From: Myxococcales bacterium
GTDB lineage: Bacteria; Myxococcota; UBA727; JABDBI01
Direction: 5' to 3'
Assembly: GCA_023248545.1 (NCBI GenBank)
Contig: JAHFEF010000001.1
Location: forward strand, 62,001-126,000
DNA length: 64,000 nucleotides
Each line of letters opens with the position of its first letter. Positions within the stretch are counted from its first letter, which is position 1. Position numbers and translations under genes: made by a program. The notes below the pieces were generated by a model that had not been told where the DNA came from, did no database searches, and saw nothing but the letters and a program-made list of their open reading frames with translations. This document shows positions 16,040 to 23,780 of this stretch, one piece after another.

Positions 16040-17308
16040 TCACGGTTCAGATGACCCAACATGTCTTCTTGCAGCACATTTTCCCGCAATGATTTTTCCT
16101 ATCACATAGAACACATTGATCGCAATTACGGATCCGACGGTTGCGCCTGCAGAAATCCCGGCAGCCGTGTTGTATCTATCTCTCGCCAGCGCTTCTCTGG
16201 AATTCGCTTGATCAGAATTGTTTTTGGCCTGGGCTTCTGCGGTTTCAAGAAGAGGTAATTCGAGTTGATATTGTGCTAGATTGGTCGCAGTCACATTCTT
16301 CTTCTGTTCATAAAAACCGGCTGTAGCATTCATCACGACGGGAAGTGTCTCAGAACACCGATCCTTAACAAACTGAACCACAGACAATGCCGTTTCGTTA
16401 AAACCCTTGGTTTTATCCACCACAAATTTCAATCCCTGGGATAGGAGTTTCCCATCGAAAGTAAAATTGTACACCACCGCGGTTGTGTATTGTTTCCAAT
16501 CTTTATAGTGAGTTCGATCGCCTCTATCCCAACTTTCTCGAAGAAATTCTTCTTGGCTGGTAAATCCTAAGATTTCATTATAGGCATTGCAGCCTGTCTC
16601 TGTTCTGGTTTGCCCCCGAATTGCTGTACCAGCCCTTACATCAAAAACATCTGTTGTGCGTGTATAATCAAAAACTTGTCTGGTTTTCGTCACCGTTCTC
16701 ACACAAGTATCATACCTGTACCTAGTGCAGGTATAACTGTATCCGTTAGAGTCGGCACAGGTCGTTAGGTAAGGCTTTTGACAACTATAAGTTTCTACGT
16801 CTTGATAAGTTTCTGTTCTATAGATCGGTTCACTGCTCGAACTCATGCTGTCTTGCGCTTGATAGGTCTCTAACCCATAGGTGGTTTTAATAAATTCGAT
16901 GGCATTGCTGATACTCACTTGACTGAAATTCGGTTGACAAATAAATCTTGTGTAATCCTGAAAAGATGTGAGATGTCCTAGAGCACAATCCAAATCAGAA
17001 ATCTCTGTAATTGCGCTAGAAATTTGATCTTTCTTATCGTTTGTTACCTGAATTTTATTCCTCAGAATCGCATCCATCTCACTGCTTTCACTCTCTGCAG
17101 CGTCGAGCGACGCTTTTTTATCAAGGGCATTTTTGATTGTAGGGCCCATGCTGATCCCAAGAGCCCCTAAATTAAGCACCGTCAAGGCAACAGCGTCTTT
17201 CCAAGTCCACCTGCTCGAGGCTTTGGCTGTATTGGGATAGGCTAACAAAAAAAAGATCAGGAAAAATATGTTCAAATAACTCAGTGTTCGCATCGATTTC
17301 AGGAACAT
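16040..17308 (-). CDS. Exported or membrane-anchored protein of unknown function
   Basis: About 422 residues. A signal or anchor helix (YLNIFFLIFFLLAYPNTAKA) opens the protein. A Tyr/Thr/Cys-rich central part contains YSCQKPYLTTCADSNGY and a dense run of aromatic and Thr/Arg residues. A glycine-rich transmembrane segment, AGISAGATVGSVIAINVFYV, lies near the C-terminus and is followed by a basic tail. I recognise no family. ATG 17308 was chosen; the frame stays open upstream through the palindromic element, giving about 60 Arg/Lys-rich residues that look like translated repeat and not protein. It lies inside the direct-repeat-flanked islet. Confidence 0.6.
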   Translation of the reverse strand: MFLKSMRTLSYLNIFFLIFFLLAYPNTAKASSRWTWKDAVALTVLNLGALGISMGPTIKNALDKKASLDAAESESSEMDAILRNKIQVTNDKKDQISSAITEISDLDCALGHLTSFQDYTRFICQPNFSQVSISNAIEFIKTTYGLETYQAQDSMSSSSEPIYRTETYQDVETYSCQKPYLTTCADSNGYSYTCTRYRYDTCVRTVTKTRQVFDYTRTTDVFDVRAGTAIRGQTRTETGCNAYNEILGFTSQEEFLRESWDRGDRTHYKDWKQYTTAVVYNFTFDGKLLSQGLKFVVDKTKGFNETALSVVQFVKDRCSETLPVVMNATAGFYEQKKNVTATNLAQYQLELPLLETAEAQAKNNSDQANSREALARDRYNTAAGISAGATVGSVIAINVFYVIGKIIAGKCAARRHVGSSEP

Positions 17309-17347
17309 TCTAGAAATAGTGTTGATTCCAAAAAGATCGAGGCCCAT

Positions 17348-17533
17348 TCTTCTCCCAGGCCTGCCCGTGCGCTTTGCGCCCGCGTATGCCTGGGCTACCG
17401 CCAATCGTCGCCGCTTACAGCGGCTTCCCTGTTTGCCTTCCGATTCCGGTTTGGAGCCTGCAAGGCGCTGACTTGCCAGTAGCCCAGGCAAAAATCAGCG
17501 AGCCTGCGAGCTGATTGCAGGCCTGGGAGAAGA
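17348..17533. repeat. 186-bp GC-rich palindromic multi-stem element
   Basis: The ends are a perfect 16-bp inverted repeat, TCTTCTCCCAGGCCTG (17348-17363) against its complement at 17518-17533. Inside is a second perfect 12-bp pair, TGCCTGGGCTAC (17387-17398) with 17479-17490. Smaller hairpins are GCGC-TTT-GCGC (17369-17379), GCCGCT-TAC-AGCGGC (17410-17424) and ATCAGC..GCTGAT (17493-17514). The fold is a closing stem leading into a multi-branch junction. Its GC content clearly exceeds that of the flanks. It could be a MITE-like repeat, a recombination site or the gene of a structured RNA; on the minus strand it would be the leader of the gene starting at 17308. Confidence 0.6.
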
Positions 17534-17611
17534 GATGGAAAAATTCGCCAAATAGGGCACCAAAAACCGGGATTAAATTACAGGCAGAATCAGTCTAATT
17601 TCGATAGGCTA

Positions 17612-17630
17612 GAGCGAGACTTGAAAAGCG
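17612..17630 (+). repeat. 19-bp direct repeat, right copy
   Basis: Exact second copy of GAGCGAGACTTGAAAAGCG, same orientation as 15246-15264. It lies 27 bases before the nucleotidyltransferase start. Confidence 0.6.
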
Positions 17631-17657
17631 TATCGTGCTAGATTGCTGGGGAAACCT

Positions 17658-18185
17658 ATGAGGCAAGCTGTCCAAAAAGAACAAATTGAAAAAGTCTTCA
17701 CTGAGCTGGCTAAGCGATGCAAGAGCCCAGGGCGGATTTATGTGGTCGGTGGAACAACAGCGGTGATATCTGGATGGCGAGAAAATACGGCCGATATCGA
17801 TATGAAAATTGGTCCTGAGCCCAAAGGGATTTTTGAGGCGATTCGAGATCTTAAAAACGAGCTTCAAGTGAATATCGAACTAGCGTCTCCGGATGATTTC
17901 ATGCCTGCATTACCAGGCTGGGAGGAACGTAGTCAGTTTATTACCCAAGTCCATGGCGTGTCGTTTTATCACTATGATTTCTATGCCCAGGCATTGGCCA
18001 AGATTTTGCGAGCGCACGACAGAGACCGTGAAGATGTTCAATCAATGCTGGAAACTGGCCTCGTCAATCCTAAAGAATTGATGCGATTATTTGTTGCGAT
18101 TGAGCCACAGTTGATTCGATATCCATCGATTGAGGCTCGCGACTTTAGACGAAAAGTGGAGGCGATTGTTGGGCGCATTTCATGA
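17658..18185 (+). CDS. Nucleotidyltransferase-fold protein (DUF6036-like)
   Basis: A 175-residue protein with the minimal nucleotidyltransferase signature: IYVVGGTTAVISGWRENTADIDM gives the GG..., G and the DxD metal pair (ADIDMKI). Later, YDFYAQALAKILRAHDRDREDV resembles the 'KxxAxxxRDxxD' segment of DUF6036/AbiEii-like proteins. Such proteins are often one half of toxin-antitoxin-like pairs. I used the ATG at 17658 with GGGG upstream (TTG 17643 is possible). The next gene overlaps its end by 17 bases. Confidence 0.7.
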   Translation: MRQAVQKEQIEKVFTELAKRCKSPGRIYVVGGTTAVISGWRENTADIDMKIGPEPKGIFEAIRDLKNELQVNIELASPDDFMPALPGWEERSQFITQVHGVSFYHYDFYAQALAKILRAHDRDREDVQSMLETGLVNPKELMRLFVAIEPQLIRYPSIEARDFRRKVEAIVGRIS

Positions 18186-18483
18186 ATATGAGCTTCCTGG
18201 TGAAGATCTGATCCTAAAGGGCTTGGATGATTTAGCGCATGGCAAAAAAACGGTTGAAAGCCTGCTAATCTGTATTGCGAAGACAAGGCTTCAGGCCTGT
18301 GGACTCAAATTTACGCCGCTTGTACTCGACGACTATCCTGAGATGCATTTATACAGGCTGCTGTCGGAGACCGACTCAGATACGGCTCATGCACGGATGA
18401 ACGCGTATGTGCGCAGGCTGGTGAGTTTTGAAAATGCCTTGGAGAGAATAACGCCTAATAAACGCTTGCCCAAAATTGTTTGA
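18169..18483 (+). CDS. Small partner protein of the nucleotidyltransferase
   Basis: A 104-residue protein, mostly alpha-helical by composition (LILKGLDDLAHGKKTVESLLICIAKTRL near the start). I recognise no family. TTG at 18169 is chosen because GGAGG lies 6 bases upstream and the gene then overlaps the nucleotidyltransferase by 17 bases. This size and coupling are those of a two-gene toxin-antitoxin-like module; which half would be toxic cannot be told. The 3' end overlaps dinG by 29 bases. Confidence 0.55.
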   Translation: MGAFHEYELPGEDLILKGLDDLAHGKKTVESLLICIAKTRLQACGLKFTPLVLDDYPEMHLYRLLSETDSDTAHARMNAYVRRLVSFENALERITPNKRLPKIV

Positions 18484-20305
18484 GCTTTTCAGGTTGGAAA
18501 ATTTGCGTCATCGGCGGCAAAGACTCCAAAAATACTTTGCCATAAGATTTCTGAATAATTCTGGGATCTAAAATAGCCACGACACCTCGGTCTTCATGCG
18601 TGCGCAACAAACGCCCAACGCCTTGTTTGAGTGTCAACGCTGCTTGTGGAACAGAGAGTGTGTAGAAAGAACTGGTGCCTTGCTGCTCAATATTTTGGCA
18701 GCGAGCTTTGTGAATAGGCTCTTCCGGCGACTTAAACGGCAGCTTGTCAATCACAACCAATCGAAGCGCTTTACCTTGAACGTCGACCCCTTCCCAAAAA
18801 GAATGCGTGGCAAATAACACAGCCCCAAAGCCTGAATCAGCATCGATAAAATTGCGTATGAGTTCTAATTTGGGCGCATCGCCTTGTTTAAATACTTGAA
18901 GACCCTGTGATTCAAAATAGTCACGCAGAGCTTCATAGGCGCTGTTCATGGCTTTATAGCTTGTGAATAATAAAAAAGTCCCGCCTTGACTCAAACCTAC
19001 CAAAAACTTGAGTTCGTCTTCTATTAATTGAGGCTTCGCCGGTGTGTATAGAGCCGACTGATTCAGCGAATCAAACGGGGCTTCAAGAATCATACCTTCG
19101 GATGCTAAGCCAATGCGTTTTTGAAAAGATTCTAAACTATTGCCCACAGCGAGCGTTGCACTGGTCAAAATAATCGGATTCTCAGTCTGCCAGAGTGTGT
19201 TTTTGAGCACTTCGGCTGGCTCTATGGGGGCTGCGCTTAATACTTGGCCTCGATTGTCTCTATCTACGAAGATCACAAAGCCGGATTTTTGGCTTTGCTC
19301 GCTCAGCATAAAATTTAACTCGGTCGTGATTTTATACACGCGTCGGGCCAGCAACTCAAGCTTCGCGGCGCCCAGGGCGATTTCTAAAAACGCGAGTTTG
19401 GGCTTCAAGTCTTCGATAAATTCTTGGCACTCAGGTGTCCCAAAAGAATCACAAATTTTGAGGAACAAGGGCAGCAAAGAGTCGGTGGCTTCTTGGTATT
19501 GTGTTTGGTCGAGGCCAGCAATTTGACTCGAAGCAGCGCGCAAATCTCGCGTTAAATAACGCAGCTGGCGTCCTGAAACCTCCATGCCAAAACTTCTCGT
19601 CGCGACGTCTTCTAAGGCATGTGCTTCGTCTAAAATCCAGAGATCTGTTTTGGGTAAAATTCGGCCAAAGCTATCGTCGTTTTTTTGGTCAGCACATAAC
19701 AGCGAGTGATTCACGACCAAAATATCAGCGCCCTGGGCTTTGCGGCGCATGCGCGTGACATAGCAATCAGAATAAAATGCACAGGCTTGGCCCAGGCAGC
19801 TTTCGGAAGTGGCGTTTAAGTCTGACCACCAGGGTGAGTCATCCGGTAAGTCATTAAGCTCTGCGCGGTCGCCCGTCTCTGTTTTTTTGATCCATGTGCG
19901 TAAGCTGTCGACGCGTTTATTTTCACGGCGGTCTAGTAAGTCACCGGTCGGTGCAAATTGTTCGGCTTTGAGCAGGCATAAGTAATTTCCGCGGCCCTTC
20001 ATGAGCAGCGCATTTTTGGATTGACCCAGTGCTTTCAAAGCCAGGGGCAAATCTTTGTGAAAAAGCTGGTCTTGCAGGGTTTTAGTCGCCGTCGAGACCA
20101 AGACTTTTTTGCCCGATAATAACGCCGCGATCAAATACGCGAGGGATTTTCCTGTGCCGGTCCCGGCTTCGACCATGAGGCGGCCGTTTTTGTCATCCAG
20201 CGTGCGAGCAATGGCTTTGGCCATCGAGATTTGGGCAGGCCTAGGACTATAAGCGTCTAGGAGCAAAGCCAGTGGGCCGGACTGCGAGAAAAAAGCATCA
20301 ATCAC
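18455..20305 (-). CDS. dinG: DinG-family ATP-dependent DNA helicase
   Basis: A 616-residue XPD/DinG-like superfamily 2 helicase, 5'-3' by family. Motifs are VEAGTGTGKS (Walker A), STATKTLQDQL, iron-sulfur cysteines in CLLKAEQ and CLGQACAFYSDC, ILDEAH (Walker B), LTSATL and QGVGRLLRTHEDRG (motif VI). Start GTG 20305 gives the usual IDAFFSQSGPLALLLDAYSPRPAQ N-terminus and overlaps the yajQ stop by 8 bases. Roles in R-loop removal and repair are known for the family. Confidence 0.9.
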   Translation of the reverse strand: MIDAFFSQSGPLALLLDAYSPRPAQISMAKAIARTLDDKNGRLMVEAGTGTGKSLAYLIAALLSGKKVLVSTATKTLQDQLFHKDLPLALKALGQSKNALLMKGRGNYLCLLKAEQFAPTGDLLDRRENKRVDSLRTWIKKTETGDRAELNDLPDDSPWWSDLNATSESCLGQACAFYSDCYVTRMRRKAQGADILVVNHSLLCADQKNDDSFGRILPKTDLWILDEAHALEDVATRSFGMEVSGRQLRYLTRDLRAASSQIAGLDQTQYQEATDSLLPLFLKICDSFGTPECQEFIEDLKPKLAFLEIALGAAKLELLARRVYKITTELNFMLSEQSQKSGFVIFVDRDNRGQVLSAAPIEPAEVLKNTLWQTENPIILTSATLAVGNSLESFQKRIGLASEGMILEAPFDSLNQSALYTPAKPQLIEDELKFLVGLSQGGTFLLFTSYKAMNSAYEALRDYFESQGLQVFKQGDAPKLELIRNFIDADSGFGAVLFATHSFWEGVDVQGKALRLVVIDKLPFKSPEEPIHKARCQNIEQQGTSSFYTLSVPQAALTLKQGVGRLLRTHEDRGVVAILDPRIIQKSYGKVFLESLPPMTQIFQPEKLKQFWASVY

Positions 20306-20786
20306 GGAAATTATTAAAAGAGAGTTCGACAGGGAAATCTTTGGCGCGCAGCAGGGCCATGACGGCTTGGAGGTCGTCTTTTTTCTTGCCCGTGACCCGG
20401 ACGCTTTCACCTTGAATGGCCGATGTGACTTTCAGGCTTTTATCGTCTCTGATCAGCTGGACTAGCTTTTTTGAATTTTCTTTGTCGATGCCTTTTTTTA
20501 AATCTATTTCAAGGCGCCAAGATTGACCACCGGCGGGCTGGGCTTCTTTTTTGTCTAGAAATTTGAGCGATAATTTGCGCTTAGCGAACTTATCCAGCAG
20601 GACTTCGTGTGCAGCTTTCACACGGTCTTCGCTGTTCGCGGTGATCAAAAAGCCCTTCTCAACACGGTCAATTTTGACGTTGGTGCCTCGAAAGTCAAAG
20701 CGCTGAGATAACTCGCGCTCGGTCTGGTCAAAGGCGTTTTGAACTTCGTGTGGGTCGATTTCAGAGACAATATCAAAAGATGGCAT
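20298..20786 (-). CDS. yajQ: YajQ family nucleotide-binding protein
   Basis: A 162-residue protein matching YajQ end to end: MPSFDIVSEIDPHEVQNA start, RFDFRGTN, LITANSEDR, KVTSAIQGESVRVTGKKKDDLQAVMALLR and a DFPVELSFNNFRD ending. Some members bind cyclic di-GMP or tRNA/GTP. It is followed with an 8-base overlap by dinG and preceded by rlmI 9 bases upstream, so the three form an operon. Confidence 0.93.
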   Translation of the reverse strand: MPSFDIVSEIDPHEVQNAFDQTERELSQRFDFRGTNVKIDRVEKGFLITANSEDRVKAAHEVLLDKFAKRKLSLKFLDKKEAQPAGGQSWRLEIDLKKGIDKENSKKLVQLIRDDKSLKVTSAIQGESVRVTGKKKDDLQAVMALLRAKDFPVELSFNNFRD

Positions 20787-20795
20787 TTTGCGTAT

Positions 20796-21893
20796 CTAGA
20801 GCGATTGAACCGCCAACACAAGGCCTTTTAAATACTCACCCTCCGGGTGAAAAATCGATACAGGATGATCAGGTGCTTGGTGCAACTCGTGAATCACCCG
20901 CACAAATCGGCCGGCGTCTTTGGCGGCTGCATAAATTACCTGTCTAAATAATTCTTTTGAAATATGCTGTGAGCACGAAAAAGTAAACAGCAGGCCACCC
21001 GGAGCGATATTTTTGAGTGCTTGTAAATTAATTTCTTTGTAGCCTCGGCATGCTTTCTGAACGGTCGAGGCATTTTTAGAAAACGCTGGGGGATCTAGGC
21101 AAATCAAATCAAAAGATCCTGGGGCGAGTTCACGCAAGTAATCAAAAGAATCGCCGCAGAGCAACTCATGATTCAGGGGTTTATCGAAATTCGCTTGAAC
21201 TGTTTTTTCGCACAGCTTGAGCGCGTCTTCAGAGATATCCAGCGTCGTGACCTGCGTGGCCTGGTTGGCCAGCGCATAGAGGCTAAAGCCACCGGAGTAA
21301 GAGAAAACATCCAAGACGCGTTTGTTTTTGGCATAGTGGCCAAGCAGTCGCCGGTTGTCGCGTTGGTCTAAAAAATAGCCTGTTTTTTGGCCCTGCACGG
21401 CATCCACAAAAAATTTGAGATTATCTTCGACAAAGCTGCACTCTGTATTGGCTTCGCTCAAACCGAGACTGCTTAAAAATTGCACCAAGAGAGGCTTCAA
21501 ATTTTGGGCGCCTTGGGTTTTGAGCTGCAGCGTGTAATGGGTGCCAAACACGTCGCAAATAATCCCGGGCAAATTATCGCCTTCAGCATAAAACAGCCTA
21601 TAACCCTGGGTGCTTTGCGCAAAGCCCAGCTGTTTTCTGAACTCGTAGGCCTGTTTGAAGCGTGTCAGCCAAAAATGATCGTTGATGACAATTCGATCGC
21701 CGATATAAAACATCCGGCAGGTGAGGCTAGCGTCTTTGCAATAGTGACCGTAGCCGAGAAAATTATTTTTGGAATCCAAGACTTCGATAATTTCGCCGTC
21801 GCTTAAATTAACTGGGATATTTTGAAACGCGCCTGAAAAGATCCAGGGGTGGCGGTTTAGGACAGACCGTTCTCGGCCAGGTTTTAGTAGCAT
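20796..21893 (-). CDS. rlmI: 23S rRNA cytosine-C5 methyltransferase, RlmI-like
   Basis: A 365-residue class I SAM methyltransferase. The N-terminal PUA-type domain (about 1-80, KPGRERSVLNRHPWIFSGA) is typical of RlmI/YccW. Motifs are VLDVFSYSGGFSL (SAM loop), TTLDISEDAL, CLDPPAFSKN (DPPxF) and LFTFSCSQHIS with the catalytic Cys. It would methylate C1962-type cytosine in 23S rRNA. It diverges from arfB; both are ribosome related. RlmI itself is an assignment by analogy; RlmO/RlmK-like relatives share the fold. Confidence 0.85.
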   Translation of the reverse strand: MLLKPGRERSVLNRHPWIFSGAFQNIPVNLSDGEIIEVLDSKNNFLGYGHYCKDASLTCRMFYIGDRIVINDHFWLTRFKQAYEFRKQLGFAQSTQGYRLFYAEGDNLPGIICDVFGTHYTLQLKTQGAQNLKPLLVQFLSSLGLSEANTECSFVEDNLKFFVDAVQGQKTGYFLDQRDNRRLLGHYAKNKRVLDVFSYSGGFSLYALANQATQVTTLDISEDALKLCEKTVQANFDKPLNHELLCGDSFDYLRELAPGSFDLICLDPPAFSKNASTVQKACRGYKEINLQALKNIAPGGLLFTFSCSQHISKELFRQVIYAAAKDAGRFVRVIHELHQAPDHPVSIFHPEGEYLKGLVLAVQSL

Positions 21894-21929
21894 TTTAGTG
21901 TTAAATAGGTTTTAATTGCAGGCTGCAAT

Positions 21930-22331
21930 ATGATCATTCCAGAGTCAGAAATTGAAATCACGACCAGTCGATCGGGTGGGCCCGGCGGGCAGCACGTGAA
22001 CAAGACGAGTACGCGCGTGACGCTGCGGTGGAATCTCTTGAAAACACAGGTTTTGGACGACGTAGAAAAGCAGCGTTGCCTGGCCAAGCTGCACACGCGT
22101 GTGAACACCGAAGGTGAGATTGTTTTGCATGTGGACTTGCTGCGCAGCCAAATCATGAACCGTGAGCTGGCGTATGAGCGCCTGAACGAACTGGTCACGC
22201 AGGCGCTGGTGGTTCCCAAAAAGCGCGTCAAGACCAAGCCATCGAAAGCTTCTAAAGCCAGGCGTTTGGATCAGAAAAAGAAAGCCGGGTTGCAGAAACA
22301 AGCTCGGCGATCATCGTGGCCGCTGGACTAG
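21930..22331 (+). CDS. arfB: Ribosome rescue hydrolase ArfB-like
   Basis: A 133-residue release-factor-like peptidyl-tRNA hydrolase. SRSGGPGGQHVNKTSTRV holds the GGQ catalytic motif, and the long basic C-terminus (VPKKRVKTKPSKASKARRLDQ) is the tail that enters the empty mRNA channel of stalled ribosomes. Length and start match ArfB/YaeJ. It is convergent with the exported PSP1 protein, the two genes overlapping by 21 bases at their ends. Confidence 0.93.
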   Translation: MIIPESEIEITTSRSGGPGGQHVNKTSTRVTLRWNLLKTQVLDDVEKQRCLAKLHTRVNTEGEIVLHVDLLRSQIMNRELAYERLNELVTQALVVPKKRVKTKPSKASKARRLDQKKKAGLQKQARRSSWPLD

Positions 22332-23492
22332 ATCCCGTTCGCACCAAATCCTGCATCCGTACTTTTTAAATAGACGTCGTGTTAGAATTTTGTGGTTAAA
22401 ATATTTTCCGGAATGCCAAATTATGAGCTTATTTTGATCAAACTGGAACCGGCATCCTGTGAGATTCGCTTGTATGCCTAGTTGGTTCTTTTGTCCGTTA
22501 ACAAAAGTCAAACACGCCAGCTCCTCTTCGCTCAGCTTTCTCAAGTTCTCGACTTCGGTTGGGGTGGCGAATCGAATCATGCTCTGTGGATATTCAGAAT
22601 TTGGCAGAGGCGCTACATCGACGACACGACCCATGTCTTCTCCACGGTCACCGGGTACGATGACCCATCTGTTTCGAAAGGCATGTGATGGTGCAACAAA
22701 TTGTTGTTGGTAGCAATTCTGAGATACACCATCAGCCGATGTCCCATAGAATTGGACTGTTACTAGTATCGGTTGTTTAGACTGGAACAAGACTAATTGC
22801 TTGTTCCAGTCGGCGACTTCGTCATTGGTTGCAAGTCTGTCGATTGGGCGTAGTCCTCTGTCTATTTGACTTGATTCGACATCAGTCACCCATCCGATGA
22901 AACTGATACCTGTTTCTTCTGGCAAACACACAAATTGCCCAAGTTGAAAATACTCTCTAGACGAAAATGTCGCCGTCAAAAGGAGAAGATTTTCATCGTG
23001 TGGCGAATAGTAACGTATCATTATATCATAGAAAGCATCTGTGGGGTATTCTGGAGGAGTTTCTTCCCATCCAAGGGACAGTATTGCGGCATAAGGATTG
23101 TGTTGTGTTCGGGTGCTAGTTTTCCCCTCCGCTGGAGCGCTCCAGACACCTGGAACTGTGACAGTTTGTTGAGGCGTTGTTGTTTGGGGTGTTTGTTCTG
23201 GCTCTTCGTTGAACCAAATATCCTGCTTGGTTTCGAGGTGTTCTTGAGCTTTTGAAACTTCGAACGCGCGCAGCAATTTAAAATACTCGGGCAACCAATT
23301 CGACAGCTTGTTGATAATCTCTTGGATGCTTTTGAATTGTTTTTTGGCCCGAAAAATCGGATTTTCTTTCAACTCGTAGGGATGAGTTCGTTCAACCATT
23401 GCCGGGGCAAATAATGGTCCGCTGGGTTGGGCATTTAGATTGGGAAGCAATATCAAGAAAAACAAAAAAGCAATTTTGAGCATGGAGCGCAT
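22311..23492 (-). CDS. Exported protein with PSP1/RicT-like domains
   Basis: A 393-residue protein. Residues 1-21 are a signal peptide (MRSMLKIAFLFFLILLPNLNA), followed by a helical linker and a Thr/Pro/Gln stretch (about 95-115). Residues about 240-386 match the PSP1 domain of RicT/YaaT: WVIVPGDRGEDMGRVV, then RFATPTEVENLRKL, then CRFQFDQNKLIIW and YGCRIWCERD. Residues about 153-232 repeat the first half (QFVCLPEETGISFIGWV, then DRLATNDEVADWNKQL), so the PSP1 half-domain is duplicated. PSP1 proteins known to me are cytosolic. ATG 23492 is preceded by AAGGGAG. Confidence 0.65.
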   Translation of the reverse strand: MRSMLKIAFLFFLILLPNLNAQPSGPLFAPAMVERTHPYELKENPIFRAKKQFKSIQEIINKLSNWLPEYFKLLRAFEVSKAQEHLETKQDIWFNEEPEQTPQTTTPQQTVTVPGVWSAPAEGKTSTRTQHNPYAAILSLGWEETPPEYPTDAFYDIMIRYYSPHDENLLLLTATFSSREYFQLGQFVCLPEETGISFIGWVTDVESSQIDRGLRPIDRLATNDEVADWNKQLVLFQSKQPILVTVQFYGTSADGVSQNCYQQQFVAPSHAFRNRWVIVPGDRGEDMGRVVDVAPLPNSEYPQSMIRFATPTEVENLRKLSEEELACLTFVNGQKNQLGIQANLTGCRFQFDQNKLIIWHSGKYFNHKILTRRLFKKYGCRIWCERDLVQRPR

Positions 23493-23543
23493 CAGTAGCA
23501 CTCCCTTGCTGTTTTGAACAGACTTGGCTAGACTCCGGGGCCT

Positions 23544-23780
23544 ATGAGTATGAAACTTGAATCCGCCCCGTTCCCGGGCGTACTGGGGGAAGAAATTCTG
23601 GCCAAAGTGTCTTTTGAAGACTGGGAAGACTGGCGCCAAATGCAAACCAAGATTATCAACGAGTATCGCTTGGATTTGTCCGAAGCCAATGACCGACAAA
23701 AGCTTTTAAAGCAAATGCGCAGCTTTTTGAAACTCGATGGTCATGCTGAGCCGGTTCTAGAAGTTGGGACTCCTGCCTGA
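23544..23780 (+). CDS. yggX: YggX-like Fe(II)-trafficking family protein, lacking the N-terminal Cys
   Basis: A 78-residue protein fitting YggX from PFPGVLGEEILAKVSFEDW through WRQMQTKIINEYRLDL to LLKQMRSFL. YggX proteins protect iron-sulfur clusters. The family's N-terminal CxxLxREA stretch with its important cysteine is missing here (the start reads MSMKLESAPFPG), and no upstream in-frame start could restore it. The stop codon overlaps the apparent CTG start of hflX. Confidence 0.78.
   Translation: MSMKLESAPFPGVLGEEILAKVSFEDWEDWRQMQTKIINEYRLDLSEANDRQKLLKQMRSFLKLDGHAEPVLEVGTPA

Larger units (their letters stand above)
17309..17657. other. Gene-free interval with palindromic element
   Basis: About 350 bases without a convincing gene. 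The GC-rich centre (17348-17533) is the palindromic element described separately. The flanks are AT-rich, and the right flank carries the second copy of the 19-bp repeat and the ribosome site of the nucleotidyltransferase gene. Confidence 0.6.

Noticed and set aside
17309-17491. Basic 61-residue N-terminal extension of the 16040-17308 protein
   Set aside because: The extension is translation of the palindromic element, Arg/Lys/Gly-rich, with the true signal peptide starting after it.
22311-22331. Read-through or fusion between arfB and the PSP1 gene
   Set aside because: They are on opposite strands; the overlap is an ordinary convergent end overlap like several others here.
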